Of a stretch of 64,000 nucleotides of DNA, positions 11,194 through 20,602 are shown one piece after another (positions within the stretch are counted from its first letter, which is position 1; every line of letters starts with the position of its first letter). The stretch comes from Candidula unifasciata (taxonomy: Eukaryota; Mollusca; Gastropoda; Stylommatophora; Geomitridae). The stretch spans positions 42,501 to 106,500 of the forward strand of contig CAJHNH020002018.1 of NCBI GenBank assembly GCA_905116865.2. Reading direction: 5' to 3'. Below the pieces are notes generated by a model. It ran no database searches. It saw only the letters and a list, made by a program, of their open reading frames with translations, and was not told where the DNA came from. The position numbers were made by a program, and so were the translations under genes.

Positions 11194-12965
11194 CACCATA
11201 TAGGATAAAACATGGTGCAATGAAGTCAATCACTCAACTTCAACCTTCAACTTTATTCTGAAGAATACATGTTTGTTTCAAGGACTGTCCTTTGGTTCTT
11301 GAGTTCAATTTATATACACATCCCTGGTGATTATTACTGTAGCTATGGAATTTGTGCTTTGTGTGACTCTCATATGTGACAACACCTAGTCCAAGGAAGT
11401 TAATCATCAGACATGGAAAGATGGACCTCTCATGAATGGTGACACTTAGCCCTCTATAATGGTTGTTGTTTATGCACAGCCTTCTTTATTTTTAATAATT
11501 TCTGACACTGATGGTCCTCCACGCCATGACAGTTAACTAGGCAGCATCTTCTCTCTCAGTCTACCTTTGCTTCCTCCCTTCCAACTGTCCCACTGTCATG
11601 ACATACTCAAGTTTTCTCCTTTTTATGATATGACCAAAAATTGTAGCTTGTTTCATTTTGATGTTGAATGTGGAATTAAGAATCGACCTCACAGCACTTG
11701 GGACACTCCCATAAGCGCTCCATCCCCATCTTCAGCAGCAAGCGAAGAGTTAAAATTCTGATGGTACCAGTAACAGTCTGATTGTATATCTGTCTCGCCC
11801 CTCCCCTGAGTGTCGAATGTCAGCCAGATCCCCTTGTCACTCATTGCAGTGCCATTCTCCTCAGACCGTAATGATCCATCTGTTCCTCGGCACTGTTCAC
11901 TCGTTCCCAAAGGGCCCTCACAACATCCAGCCTGTCATACATCAGTTCACCACCAAGTGGTGCAGAACTGGCCAGTCTATCCGCCTGCTCATTTCCCATC
12001 GTGACCTGGGGAAAATATCCAAAGGATGCTAACAAACCGGGACCTCTGAAGTTTCCTTTCTCACTACTGACTACTCACTTCCTTTTGATATGAGTAGTCA
12101 TATCTTCTCACTACTGACTACTCACTTCCTTTTGATATGAGTAGTCATATCTTCTCACTACTGACTACTCACTTCCTTTTGATATGAGTAGTCAGTTCTC
12201 CTCATGAGTTATGTCTATCCAGACATCTTTCGTACTCTTTCTATCTATCTCAGATGTTCTGATCATTTATCTATAAGACCACATCTCTGCCGCTTCCACA
12301 TAATCAGTATAATGTAGTACAATGAGTGTAAGGGCAGCCAGAGTCTTATCACATACAGGTAGAAAAGTAACTGATAAGGCCAATTTTGGCATGGAACTCA
12401 CTCGTCTAATGATGTATGAAATCATTTATATTAACTTAACATCTAAATATTACTACAAAATGGTGGGTAGCTGGTTTGCATTTGGCCTGGTGAAATGCCT
12501 CATGCGATAATTATGGGTGTGTATGGCCAGCTTATCATGACTGACTTCTTACTTCCATCAATGCAATTCTCATGCAACTGTAGGTGTTGGCAGATCTAGC
12601 AGTGTCCTTATGCATTTACTTTGAGTGTATATGCTACTGGATTTTGCCAGGACTAACTGTCTACTTGCTTATAAATGGGACAGGGGCATTTCATGTGATT
12701 GTCACTGGCATACGCATGAGGCAAATAGGGATTTACCTGTTTTGCAGGCAAGTTGAAACCTCAACTAACCCTATGAATAAATATTACTGAAATAAAACAT
12801 ACGTTACCTTCTGTCATATTTATCTGTAGAAAATAATTCTGTTTTCCCATCTGCAACTAAAACCGCCAGCATACCACGTCTGCACACCGTCTCACCACAG
12901 ACCTTGCAGTCCAAAATGTACACAACCTTTTTGCCAAATCCCGGATGAAGATCCGTTAACACCAT
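4971..12965 (-). CDS. FAM72: FAM72-like protein, four exons, one frameshift in exon 2
   Basis: Coding exons are 12965-12808, 10333-10257, 8898-8774 and 5047-4971, read on the minus strand. Intron phases agree across all three junctions. The ~145-residue product (human FAM72A 149) aligns nearly gap-free with my recollection of the human protein: FSTD in exon 1, NCRCK in exon 2, VVGYHVVLPC and NNGHHCMFHS in exon 3, LLW and C-terminal ECIR in exon 4. CxxC and CxC pairs suggest zinc binding (inference). In mammals FAM72A binds the nuclear uracil-DNA glycosylase UNG2 and lowers its activity; the Trp of LLW matches human W125, reported as needed for that binding. An in-frame TAA 30 bases before the ATG fixes the start. 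Exon 2 is one base too short, so the gene is either broken or carries a sequencing indel. It diverges from the srGAP exon at 15399. Confidence 0.9.
5077..5622 (+). repeat. ~20-bp minisatellite in FAM72 intron 3
   Basis: About 26 degenerate units of TGTGTCAAATAGTCAGTGGG with scattered deletions. It starts only 30 bases upstream (minus sense) of the exon 4 acceptor. Confidence 0.9.
5933..6135 (-). mobile_element. SINE-F copy
   Basis: The minus strand begins with a tRNA-like head (CTCTCTAGCGTAGTTGG) and ends in ATAGTACCGAGCC-like and AACCATGAGTTGT-like sequence. Copies at 36205 and 63508 match throughout. Confidence 0.7.
6148..6305 (-). mobile_element. rep-E, degenerate
   Basis: Contains TGACACAAAGTG, GGATGAGAATCAC and GGGGCTTTAAAA in rep-E order, reversed relative to the 34-kb cluster. 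Confidence 0.55.
6395..6545 (-). mobile_element. rep-E, internally deleted
   Basis: ACCAGGACATCACAC through ACAAAGTGCCACCATGC, then AAAAATTGCATTCAACATGG, as in the copy at 46568 but lacking part of the middle. Confidence 0.65.
6546..7285. other. AT-rich FAM72 intron spacer
   Basis: No gene, repeat family or motif recognised. The ORF at 6656 has low-complexity AT-rich codons and no splice support. Confidence 0.5.
7290..8590 (+). mobile_element. LINE reverse transcriptase remnant (same family as 51923), 5' truncated
   Basis: Broken frames encode FIDQVKVFDRVN, GMTDWFPISSGVRQGCVL and ELIFADDQCLIQ, that is RT motifs A, B and C, then the C-terminal TLYYQCQTWTMN region. There are several stops and frameshifts. 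It lies opposite to FAM72 within intron 3 and ends in a GAA/GA-rich tail. Confidence 0.85.
8774..8898 (-). CDS. FAM72: FAM72 coding exon 3
   Basis: Acceptor ATTTTCTAG, 125 bases, donor GCAG|GTAAGA. The 41 complete codons match human FAM72A residues 79-119 without a gap: VGYHV, PCxxC, NNGH, MFHS and YRLDE/NRLDS. Confidence 0.92.
9000..9065 (-). mobile_element. rep-G fragment
   Basis: GGCTTATTTGTAGGCAGATT and CTCTCAGGCAGATGCCCTCT match the middle of rep-G at 3825. Confidence 0.5.
9500..9665 (-). repeat. rep-I copy
   Basis: The reverse complement is shared with 22118-22265, including CAGCACGTCAGCGCTTTTAA-type ends and a central TACTGCAACCTACGTCA. Confidence 0.6.
9770..10215 (+). repeat. AT-rich degenerate tandem of ATGAT/ATGAC pentamers
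   Basis: Mixtures of TGATATGATA, TGACATGATA and TATTATATGA over about 440 bases in FAM72 intron 2, ending 40 bases from exon 2. Confidence 0.85.
10257..10333 (-). CDS. FAM72: FAM72 coding exon 2, one base short
   Basis: The acceptor TTTATCATACAG precedes the exon; its first base completes the AG left by exon 1 to a Ser codon. The frame runs SVGVVPEMFTAKNCRCK, then shifts; the other frame gives IQSLACIC and leaves TG, which exon 3 completes to Cys. Length is 77 where 78 is needed. The loss is at an A run (three A where four would restore frame). The donor is CTG|GTAAGA. The same stretch aligns with MYFTKICKCKLKDIACLKC-type sequence in human FAM72A. Confidence 0.85.
10499..10880 (-). mobile_element. 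LINE 3' end encoding a C-terminal Cys-rich region, interrupted by FAM72 intron 1
   Basis: The minus strand encodes TIFHLRTGHCNFNYHMHKI, then CPTVC and, after a frame change, CAEQAMGN, typical of the end of RNase H-bearing LINEs, closed by a (GAA)n tail at 10499-10518. Frames are broken. Confidence 0.65.
11690..12040 (-). mobile_element. LINE-H fragment (end of RNase H domain)
   Basis: Minus-strand GNEQADRLASSAP matches the GNExAD motif closing LINE RNase H domains. Downstream segments are shared with 33004, 39540 and 47490. Stops interrupt it. Confidence 0.7.
12050..12198 (+). repeat. 47-bp tandem repeat, three units, with hairpin
   Basis: Units start near 12058, 12105 and 12152. Each contains GACTACTCA, 13 bases, then TGAGTAGTC, a perfect 9-bp inverted repeat. 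Confidence 0.9.
12199..12320 (-). mobile_element. LINE 3' fragment
   Basis: Minus-strand VEAAEMWSYR followed by DVWIDITH resembles LEAAEMWFYRRM and the terminal region of the LINE at 32500, heavily deleted. Confidence 0.45.
12808..12965 (-). CDS. FAM72: FAM72 coding exon 1
   Basis: Encodes 52 codons plus AG (phase 2). Residues 20-23 are CKVC, followed by RRGMLAVLVAD and ELFSTD, which match the CKFC, SRGMKAVLLAD and DLFSTD of human FAM72A. The donor is AAG|GTAACG at 12807-12806. Just upstream of the ATG the minus strand reads TTTTATTCGTGCAG, a good acceptor, so an untranslated 5' exon may lie further up (inference). Confidence 0.9.
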
Positions 12966-13104
12966 TTTATTAAGGATGTTGTATACTTCTGTTTAGCTGC
13001 ACGAATAAAAGTGGCCTGAATTAGTGCAACAATGGTGGTCACTTTATCAAGCATAACTATGATATTTTTATCTTTTGTGCCCATCGTAAGGCTGACCCGT
13101 TTCA

Positions 13105-13327
13105 GCCTTCGGATGTACTGAGCTTATACAGCAAGACCTATATTTTATAATTTTTGTTTAATTGGTCAATCCCCTGGCACCGTCCATTCTAGGAATTTTA
13201 TCTGTGCCCATGTAAGGCTGGTTCAGCCTGGGAGCCAAGGAATTTTTTTTTTCAAAGTCTAGCACCGTCCAAATTCGAACCCATGACTTTTGGATCTGCA
13301 GATAAGCATCCAACAACACGGCACCTA
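13105..13327 (-). mobile_element. SINE-B in the FAM72-srGAP intergenic region
   Basis: ACCTATATTTTATAATT at the tail end and ATTCGAACCCATGACTTTTG with CATCCAACAACACGGC at the head, in minus orientation. Confidence 0.65.
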
Positions 13328-13353
13328 CCTTTAGCATACAGTGATAGACCTAA

Positions 13354-13640
13354 ATTCCCTCTGGTCTCTGGGTAGTGAGATCAGAGGCCCGTGTGCATTG
13401 CTGCGCACGTAAAAAATCTCTTGGCAGTTGGAAATCGAAAAGAGTAGCTTTATGGCGCTGCCAGGGCAAAATTTGGAGTTAAAAATCTACCCAAAATATT
13501 TCAGGATCCTCGCCAATGCTACAGAGTCTGTGCACTGTGCTGAGCTTTTTCTGACTCAGACTTGAGTTAGAAGTAGAACGGAGCACTTATGGGTTACTAC
13601 CGTGTTGTGATGTTGATGCGTTGTTCAAAACCTAAAAAAA
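13354..13640 (+). mobile_element. SINE-D lacking its head
   Basis: From CTCTGGTCTCTGGGTAGTGA through ATTTCAGGATCCTCGCC to the GATGTTGATGCGTTG end; matches 38270-38475. Confidence 0.75.
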
Positions 13641-13961
13641 AAACCTATATTGCTATTGATGGACTGGCACTCAGTGGGTGACCTGGTCAACTCAACACTG
13701 ATGGACTCAACTCTGTCAAACCAGAAGGTTTCACAGGAAATGCCAAAGTGAAGAAATAACCAGGATAAAAAAGCAGGAATGTATGACTTTCTAAGTTGCA
13801 ATATGCACAGTGGCAGTTACGCTAGGGGAAACCAATGTATTGCTTTATTTCCCTTTCTACTATCCTCCAGATTTCTTTCATATCTTTTATGTTTTTTCCA
13901 TCTGCAATCCGTCAGTGAGCTGTCCTTGCAAAGTGTCACGAGGCAGCTGCAAACCCGGCCA

Positions 13962-14078
13962 AACACTCCTCTATGCCATGATAAAAGGCTGCCTTTGCGC
14001 GTTCACACCCCTCTATGCCATGATAAAAAGCTTTCTTTGCGAGTTCACACCCCTCTATGCCATGATAAAAGATTGTCA
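13962..14078 (+). repeat. 42-bp tandem repeat, about three units
   Basis: CCTCTATGCCATGATAAAA recurs at 13969, 14011 and 14053 with intervening GCGNGTTCACACC. Confidence 0.9.
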
Positions 14079-14248
14079 AAAATCTTTCCCTATCTCTCTT
14101 TTCGCAAATATTTCAGTGGCCACAGAATGTTCCAGTTTCATTCTTTTTTAACCTTCTCTCTCATTATATTTCTAAAACTTCTGTGGAGAAAGTCCTTTTC
14201 TATTTTATTTTACTTTATTGATATGAATGATGAGGGGCCAGAAAGAAT

Positions 14249-14250
<2 letters not shown>

Positions 14251-14282
<32 letters not shown>

Positions 14283-14318
14283 GTATATATATATATATAT
14301 ATATGGATATATATATAT
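14251..14318 (+). repeat. (TA)n microsatellite
   Basis: Alternating TA with three short breaks, between the two host genes. Confidence 0.9.
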
Positions 14319-14320
14319 CT

Positions 14321-14590
14321 TTTGCAACCATTCAGCATTTCAACTGAGATATCACTATCATCAAGTGCCTTGCAGCTGGCGTAGACGTGCATGCATCTCC
14401 GTAGATCTCGGTCTTTGCTGTTGTGGATCAGTGCCACTGATGACATTCCTCCATGCCACTGTCTTAAGCCATCCACTATCGTTTCTCTTGGTCTGCCTCT
14501 TCTTATTTTCCTTTTTTCATCACATGACCAGAGCTGTGATTGTTCCCTTTCCATTGTTGTATATAATATTCTACTTTCATTAGCCATTTC
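14321..14590 (-). mobile_element. LINE 3' end
   Basis: The minus strand encodes IRRGRPRETIVDGLRQWHGG, then ALIHNSKDRDLRRC, a typical C-terminal signature of RT-only LINE remnants. The adjacent TA tract may be its tail. Confidence 0.65.
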
Positions 14591-15167
14591 CTTCTGCTAT
14601 TTATTCTGGCAGTCCGAGGTATTCGCATTATTCTTACTCAAGAACCACATAACAGTTGCCTCCAAACTCTTTAATTTGCTCAAATTACAAGATTCGCTAC
14701 CATGATGAGATATACAATACCCATAAAATTATTATCTGACGCTAATACTTATATAATTAATTAATCAGCCTACACAAAACAATAAACGTATTTGGAATAG
14801 TGAAAAGTGTGTCGGCGAAAACGCGACTTACTTCTACTATTCATGCTGCATACACACAGTCCATACATATCAGTAAGTCAATGGCAACCGTATACAGAAT
14901 TATTCTTACTTTTTTAAAAGGTATTAGAGGTATGTATGTTAATATAGCTAATATGTCAACCTTATTTAACTGAATATATACTCGCTTTTCTAATAAAAAA
15001 AACTGACTAGGTCGAAGGTCTTTTACGAATAACTTGAACTCGCCATAGACAATGCTGGCGATGAACAGCAGACAATCGAAAATATAAAAAAAAAATCAAG
15101 AACCTTTCCAACACACTCACAGTTATATCTAATGGGATTCCCCCTGACGAAAGCAGGATCACTTTCC

Positions 15168-15243
15168 ATTGGTTAATATCAAAATACTTTATTAAATATT
15201 CAAAGATGATTGGTTAGGAGGTTTCCTCAGCCGCCATCTTCCG
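15168..15243. promoter_or_regulatory. Putative shared promoter: two CCAAT boxes, YY1-like and ETS-like sites
   Basis: ATTGG (inverted CCAAT) occurs at 15168 and 15209. GCCGCCATCTT at 15230-15240 is the reverse complement of the YY1 core found near many metazoan start sites, and CTTCCG at 15238-15243 overlaps an ETS-type site. The cluster is 155 bases 5' of the srGAP start codon. The YY1 motif reads in sense toward FAM72, so the site may serve both genes. The role is inference. Confidence 0.5.
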
Positions 15244-15398
15244 CTAACGGCGAGTGAACCAGAATCCACCGCGCCTAGCAGACCGTGTGTTACTGAAGAA
15301 GTCGGCCGAGCGTGACCAGCGAGTGCTAAAACTCCTCGACCTGACCTATTCTTTTTAACTTTGGATATTCTGACAAAACTGCTGAGCACTTGAAAAAA

Positions 15399-15462
15399 AT
15401 GTCCGAAAGACGAAGCAAGAAGGAGAAAGAGATTGTTAATGAGCTGGAGAATCACCTGCGAG
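15399..15462 (+). CDS. SRGAP: First coding exon of an srGAP-family Rho GTPase-activating protein
   Basis: The ATG has A at -3. The 21 codons read MSERRSKKEKEIVNELENHL plus R, then one base of the next codon, followed by the donor GAG|GTAAGA. Human SRGAP2 starts with FKKDKEIIAEYDTQVK after six residues, so KKxKEIxxE matches at the same distance from the start, and I recall the human first exon also ending in phase 1 after that helix. srGAPs carry F-BAR, RhoGAP and SH3 domains and shape membranes and Rac/Cdc42 signalling at the cell edge. Only the lead-in to the F-BAR domain is here. The head-to-head FAM72 neighbour strengthens the call, since the sequence alone is short. Confidence 0.72.
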
Positions 15463-15689
15463 GTAAGATGCATGTACCTGTTTGAAAATATGTTTTGTTA
15501 ACACGGTGTTACAAAAATAAAGCCGCCCTTTTGTTTGACTCGCTCGCTTTGTGTCGTGTCGCTGATTGCGCTGATGTAGTCACCGGTGGATTCGTTACTC
15601 ACTCTTTTAGTATGACACGTAGCGGCCTGCTCCGTTTTTTGGCACTGGTTCCATAGATTAAAACAGAACATATTATATGAAGCAAAGAC

Positions 15690-15850
15690 AGTATCGTTAG
15701 CACCCTTGTCTGCCAGCGCTGTGGATGGACGTTCAAATCCCTTTGTTGAGATGTCTCTTTCACTGATCCGAGCTCTCTGTTGGTTCAGCTTAAATGAGTA
15801 CCAGGACATTTCTAGGAAAGTAAAGAACTTTATCGTAACAAAGCCACTCC
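15690..15850 (+). mobile_element. SINE-B-like, degenerate
   Basis: A tRNA-like CGTTAGCACCCTTGTCTGCC, GACGTTCAAATCCC (B box), then ATGAGTACCAGGACA and GGAAAGTAAAG of the SINE-B body. Confidence 0.45.
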
Positions 15851-15914
15851 ATACTGCTAGTTACATTTGATCTAAGAAACGATCTGGCATCATAACTGTG
15901 GAGCCTGTGGCTCC

Positions 15915-16190
15915 ATTTTAGAGAACAAAGATAGACCCACAGCTCCCCTAACAAGCATGTCGTAGGAGGCAACTGATTAGGGGTGTGTTTCCTTTAAAGT
16001 CAGACTGAATCTGCCTAAGACACATAAACAACAGTCTGCATGTGGAAAAGCCAGATATGGGGGGAAAAAAAGGTTGTGCACTCAAAACCCAAGTTCTGGA
16101 TCAAGACCAAAGTCCAGGAGTGGACAAACAACCAGCAGTTTCCACCGGAGTATACAGCTAGTGTGCAGCTGTCGAAAGCTATGTAGAAGC
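15915..16190 (+). mobile_element. rep-G copy
   Basis: CTAACAAGCATGTCGTAGGA, AACAGTCTGCATGTGG, AAGTTCTGGATCAAGACC and TTTCCACCGGAG follow rep-G sense order. Confidence 0.7.
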
Positions 16191-16385
16191 AGAGGAGATG
16201 AAAGACTTAAAGGCGTTGTCTGTTGTGCGCACATCCCACCGTCCTTTATGTAGAGCACACACCTCAGCCAGTATCGCTTTTCACTGACTTGTACAGCTAT
16301 GTTACTTGTTTGTTGTTTCGTTAAGAAAGCTGTGAGTTCGAACACATTTAACATACGTAGACTTGTCTGTCCTTATCAGCATAAT

Positions 16386-16590
16386 AAGTCGTCCCTTTGT
16401 ATGATGCAATTTGTTTTTGTTATTTAGCCCCACCTCGGCTTGTGCCGGGGGCCCTAAATATATCCGGGCCATAAATATGGCCTAACGGCTGATCGGGGTT
16501 TCCGGGTCCTCTCACGGGTGAACCTCATCCGCATGGTGGCACTTTGTGTCACCGGGTGTTAATCGCTTGTGTGATGTCCTAGTGGGGTAC
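16386..16590 (+). mobile_element. rep-E, full length
   Basis: Begins GTCGTCCCTTTGTATGATGC, continues AGCCCCACC...GGGGGCC, CATGGTGGCACTTTGTGTCA and ends TGTGATGTCCTAGTGGGGT. Confidence 0.75.
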
Positions 16591-16889
16591 AACTTACTTG
16601 CTTGCTTGTCTGCCCTTGCCCATGGTTGCAGCGAGCGCCACCTGTATCTTATTACGGAATACCATTAGTGTCATTTACTGCTGACGCTACTGTTAAAATA
16701 TATCTCTCTCGTGTTCCATTTGATAATGTACCCTGGTATCGGATGTGACTGTCAGTGTCGTTGCCACCACAATAGGCTTGGGGAAGACAGAGACAGACAT
16801 ACAACCAGAGGGAAGGAGAGTAGTAGTGATTTAAGTACCAATATCGTATTCAATTCATCTGGTTATAATTGGTATGTATAGTGTTTTTT

Positions 16890-17391
<502 letters not shown>

Positions 17392-17399
17392 TCGAGAGA

Positions 17400-18020
17400 G
17401 CTAAATGAAATTAAACCCTGCACCATAAGTCGACCCCATCGCTTATAAACACAATTAAATGCAATTCTGTCGACTGTAAAGACTGTAGGCGCCAGGTCGA
17501 CCTGTATCGAGCATGCGAAAGATGCTAACAGCTAACGTATTGTTTGACATGACAACACAGGGACGGCTGAAACATTCAGTAAACTTCGGTAATTACGCAA
17601 TGCAAACGTCGTTGCCATGGTATTAGCTCTTCTAACCGAAAGTTAGCACGTCGGTGTTGTTTACGGCACCTGTCCTGTCACCAAGCCTGACCCAGGACAG
17701 CCGTTTGCCTGGACTGAATCCTTTCAGTACTCAATGACTCATCGTGCGTTTTTTGCTTTCTGCTGACATGCTTGTCTTTTCTTGAGTCATTGAGTTCCAA
17801 ACAGCGCATGATGTGTGGAATACTGTCTGCTAAATTTTGTCGCCCATAACGCACTCAAGAAATCTGGTTTCTCTAACGGTCACTATTATTTTTATATCAC
17901 CACTTTGAAAGAAATTACTGGTGAATTTTAATCACCGATATTTCTTCATTGGCACTTCTTACGCAAATTAAAAACCATTACTAAACTAAAAAAAAATAAA
18001 AAAATTATTAATTGTTATTT
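17400..18020. other. Unassigned spacer
   Basis: Mixed-composition sequence with no repeat family or coding signal that I recognise. Confidence 0.4.
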
Positions 18021-18024
18021 TAAA

Positions 18025-18420
18025 TCAGTAGGACTGTTGTATGGCGCGGAAACAACGAAGGCAATTAATAATAAACTACAAACATTCATTAACTGGTGCC
18101 TGTGCAGAATAGAGGGTATGGCAGAATCACTAATGTAGAATTTTGGGAGAGAACTAAACAAGTTCCAAGGGACCAAGAGGTGAAGATAGGACACACGCTG
18201 AGAAAACCTGAGACCAATATAACTAGAATGTCTTTGCAGTGGAACCCACAGGAGCTTAAAAATAAAGGAAGACCAAAAACAGACGGAGAAGGGAGTTAGA
18301 GAGTGACGTTAAAAAGACGAGGAGGACACAGGAAGAGCTGCATGCGATAGCAAAGAATAGAACGCTTTGGTGTGAGTTGGTTTAGGGCCTCTGCTCCATT
18401 GGGGGTTAGAAAAGTCGAAA
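18025..18420 (+). mobile_element. LINE 3' end (second RT family)
   Basis: Frames encode LLYGAET, LQTFINWCLCRIEG, IGHTLRKPETNITRMSLQWN and then WCELV near the end, a familiar LINE C-terminal layout. Frameshifts and stops are present. Confidence 0.7.
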
Positions 18421-18734
18421 GAAGAACTTCTTACGAAACTTTTTTTTTTCTCGTACTGAACGAGTTAACTTCTTGTTCTTTATCCGGAGGCTGCACTTAC
18501 CGACTGTGTCTTTATTGATTTTATGTTCTTCTGTCTTCGATTGCTATTATTATACATCTTTAGGTGGAAATATCTACTAATTAGGGAGTCGCAGCTGTTA
18601 AACACTATCCTACAGGTCCCAATACCTTGGCTTCGAATCTGCATCCAGTGGATTCTTTTTTTCAAAATGAGCTTGGCTTGCACATCGACCCACCCTAAAA
18701 TTTCTGCTAGGTGATGTCATGGGAATAAATGTGA

Positions 18735-18905
18735 CTGTAAATGAATAGGAGGGGCAGGAGCCGACCGACACGAAGATGGGCACAGGATATAAGTGACTCC
18801 TTGAGTATGAAAGTATATGAGGCAGGAGACCTGGCGAGAGACCGAGTTTCTTTCAGGCAGAATGTGATGAGAGCGACGTTTTGCAAAGGACCTGCTACAT
18901 GATGA
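18735..18905 (+). mobile_element. LINE 3' end (third family)
   Basis: The plus strand encodes RRWAQDISDSLSMKVYEAGD, then LARDRVSFRQNV and MRATFCKGPAT, a LINE terminal motif, in one open frame. Confidence 0.65.
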
Positions 18906-19239
18906 TGAATGTCATGGGATGTAAAGGCGGCTGGGAGGGGGCGTTGACCGCATCATAGGTCGAACTGATCTGCACAAATACCAGTCTATCATCGCATGCA
19001 CATTCTCTTTCTTATTTTTGTTCCACCTTTATTTTCTTCTTGAGGTTCATTCCTACTGATTTCACATGTCTCCGTTTGTCTGGATAGGTAGACTGGTGCT
19101 ATGCTGGGAGAAATTGTCACGTTCAACTAGCATCCCCGAAGGGAGAGCTTTGGGTTATAATTGTGACTGGGCAATGAGCGCCAAATAAAATGGTAGCACC
19201 GTACGCCAAAAAGGGCCTGAAAAGCATTCATGCAGTGTA

Positions 19240-19630
19240 TATGCGATTTGTCAGTGAATGAACGTAGCATTTGTCAGTGAGTGAAATTAGCATTTGTCAG
19301 TGAATGAAAGTAGCATTTGTCAGTGAATGAAAGTAGCATTTGTTAGTGAATGAAAGTAGCATTTGTCAGTGAATGAAAGTAGCATTTGTCAGTGAATGAA
19401 AGTAGCTTTTGTTAGTGAATGAAAGTAGCATTTGTCAGTGAATTAAAGTAGCATTTGTCAGTGAATGAAAGTAGCTTTTGTCAGTGAATGAAAGTAGCAT
19501 TTGTCAGTGAATGAAAGTAGCATTTGTTAGTGAATGAAAGTAGCATTTGTCAGTGAATGAAAGTAGCATTTGTCAGTGAATGAAAGTAGCATTTGTCAGT
19601 GAATGAAAGTAGTATTTGTCATAGAATTAA
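19240..19630 (+). repeat. 23-bp minisatellite, about 17 units
   Basis: The unit is CAGTGAATGAAAGTAGCATT plus TGT; sporadic C/T and A/T changes. Confidence 0.95.
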
Positions 19631-20414
19631 AGCTTTCAAAGGACAGTCGTTTGCCTGTCTGACACGCATCCAAGCGTTGACCTCGCATCCTGAACTTCTT
19701 TTGTGAGCATTTGCTGGTGTGTTCCCAGTGCTAACGGGTCTGCCCTTTTCAGAAGAAGAGGGAAAATCCTAAATTCTACAATATTCCCAATTGATTGACC
19801 CAATTTATTTTGTTGCTAACTTGTTGGTTAGCCTAGTGCTTGGCCCGCTAGCCGGCCATAATTGTTTGTTTCGGCAAGGCTGCAACACGGGATGTGGCCA
19901 GATGTCACTTGTGTTGAGTGGAAAGAGAAAGTGTATGTGTGTCACTGTATGATTCGGCTTGCAAGTTTAATGCATGTCGTGAACGAGCAGAAGGGCAGGC
20001 CAGGCGTCTAGGGGAATTTGTGAAATTGTGTCACAATGCGGTTTTCAAATTAGCATACTTTCCCGAAGGAATTTATTATTATGTAAGCACACTGTAACGA
20101 CACAATGTTAATACGTTTATCTCAATACTCTGGGTGTAGTATCTATTGTAGTTACAACGCTAAACGTGTAAACAGGACAATGACTTTTTAATGAAGATAC
20201 AGTTGCAAAAAATGTCTGAAAGAAACAGATATACGATACAAGAAATAGCAAACATATGCTCTGAAGATTCAATGAAAACATTATATCCCAGTTATAATCC
20301 TGAGGATTCAACAGAATGTTTATGAGAAAATTATTACTACCTAATCCATGATTTGTCTTTTTATAGGGCAAAAGTGCCGGTACTCACTACAAAGTGTATT
20401 TCACGTATTCTTCT

Positions 20415-20465
20415 TAAAGTCCATGCTGTGGGGCGTTGGTAGTCATGTCTATCCAGAACTTCTGT
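20415..20465 (-). mobile_element. LINE 3' terminus, inverted fragment
   Basis: AGTCCATGCTGTGGGGCGTT and GGTAGTCATGTCTATCC are the reverse complement of the LINE end at 21725-21765. Confidence 0.55.
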
Positions 20466-20509
20466 CTGTCTCGTGTACTTTCAGTCAACTTGATCAACTA
20501 TCTTGATAA

Positions 20510-20602
20510 ATGGAAGTGAGTCTTGTGCAGCTGGTAGACTAGTGAAATATTATCTTGAAGCTGCGGAGATGTGGTTTTATAGACGAATGTTGAGAAAACC
20601 CG
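20510..20602 (+). mobile_element. LINE C-terminal region, left part, interrupted
   Basis: Encodes LVKYYLEAAEMWFYRRMLRK in one frame, then is cut by the Penelope-like segment; continues at 21526. Confidence 0.65.

Noticed and set aside
12584..12790. 68-codon hydrophobic ORF in FAM72 intron 1
   Set aside because: No homology and lies on the strand opposite to FAM72 without its own gene signals.
15192..15473. Minus-strand 93-codon ORF
   Set aside because: Antisense shadow of the promoter and srGAP exon; no splice or homology support.
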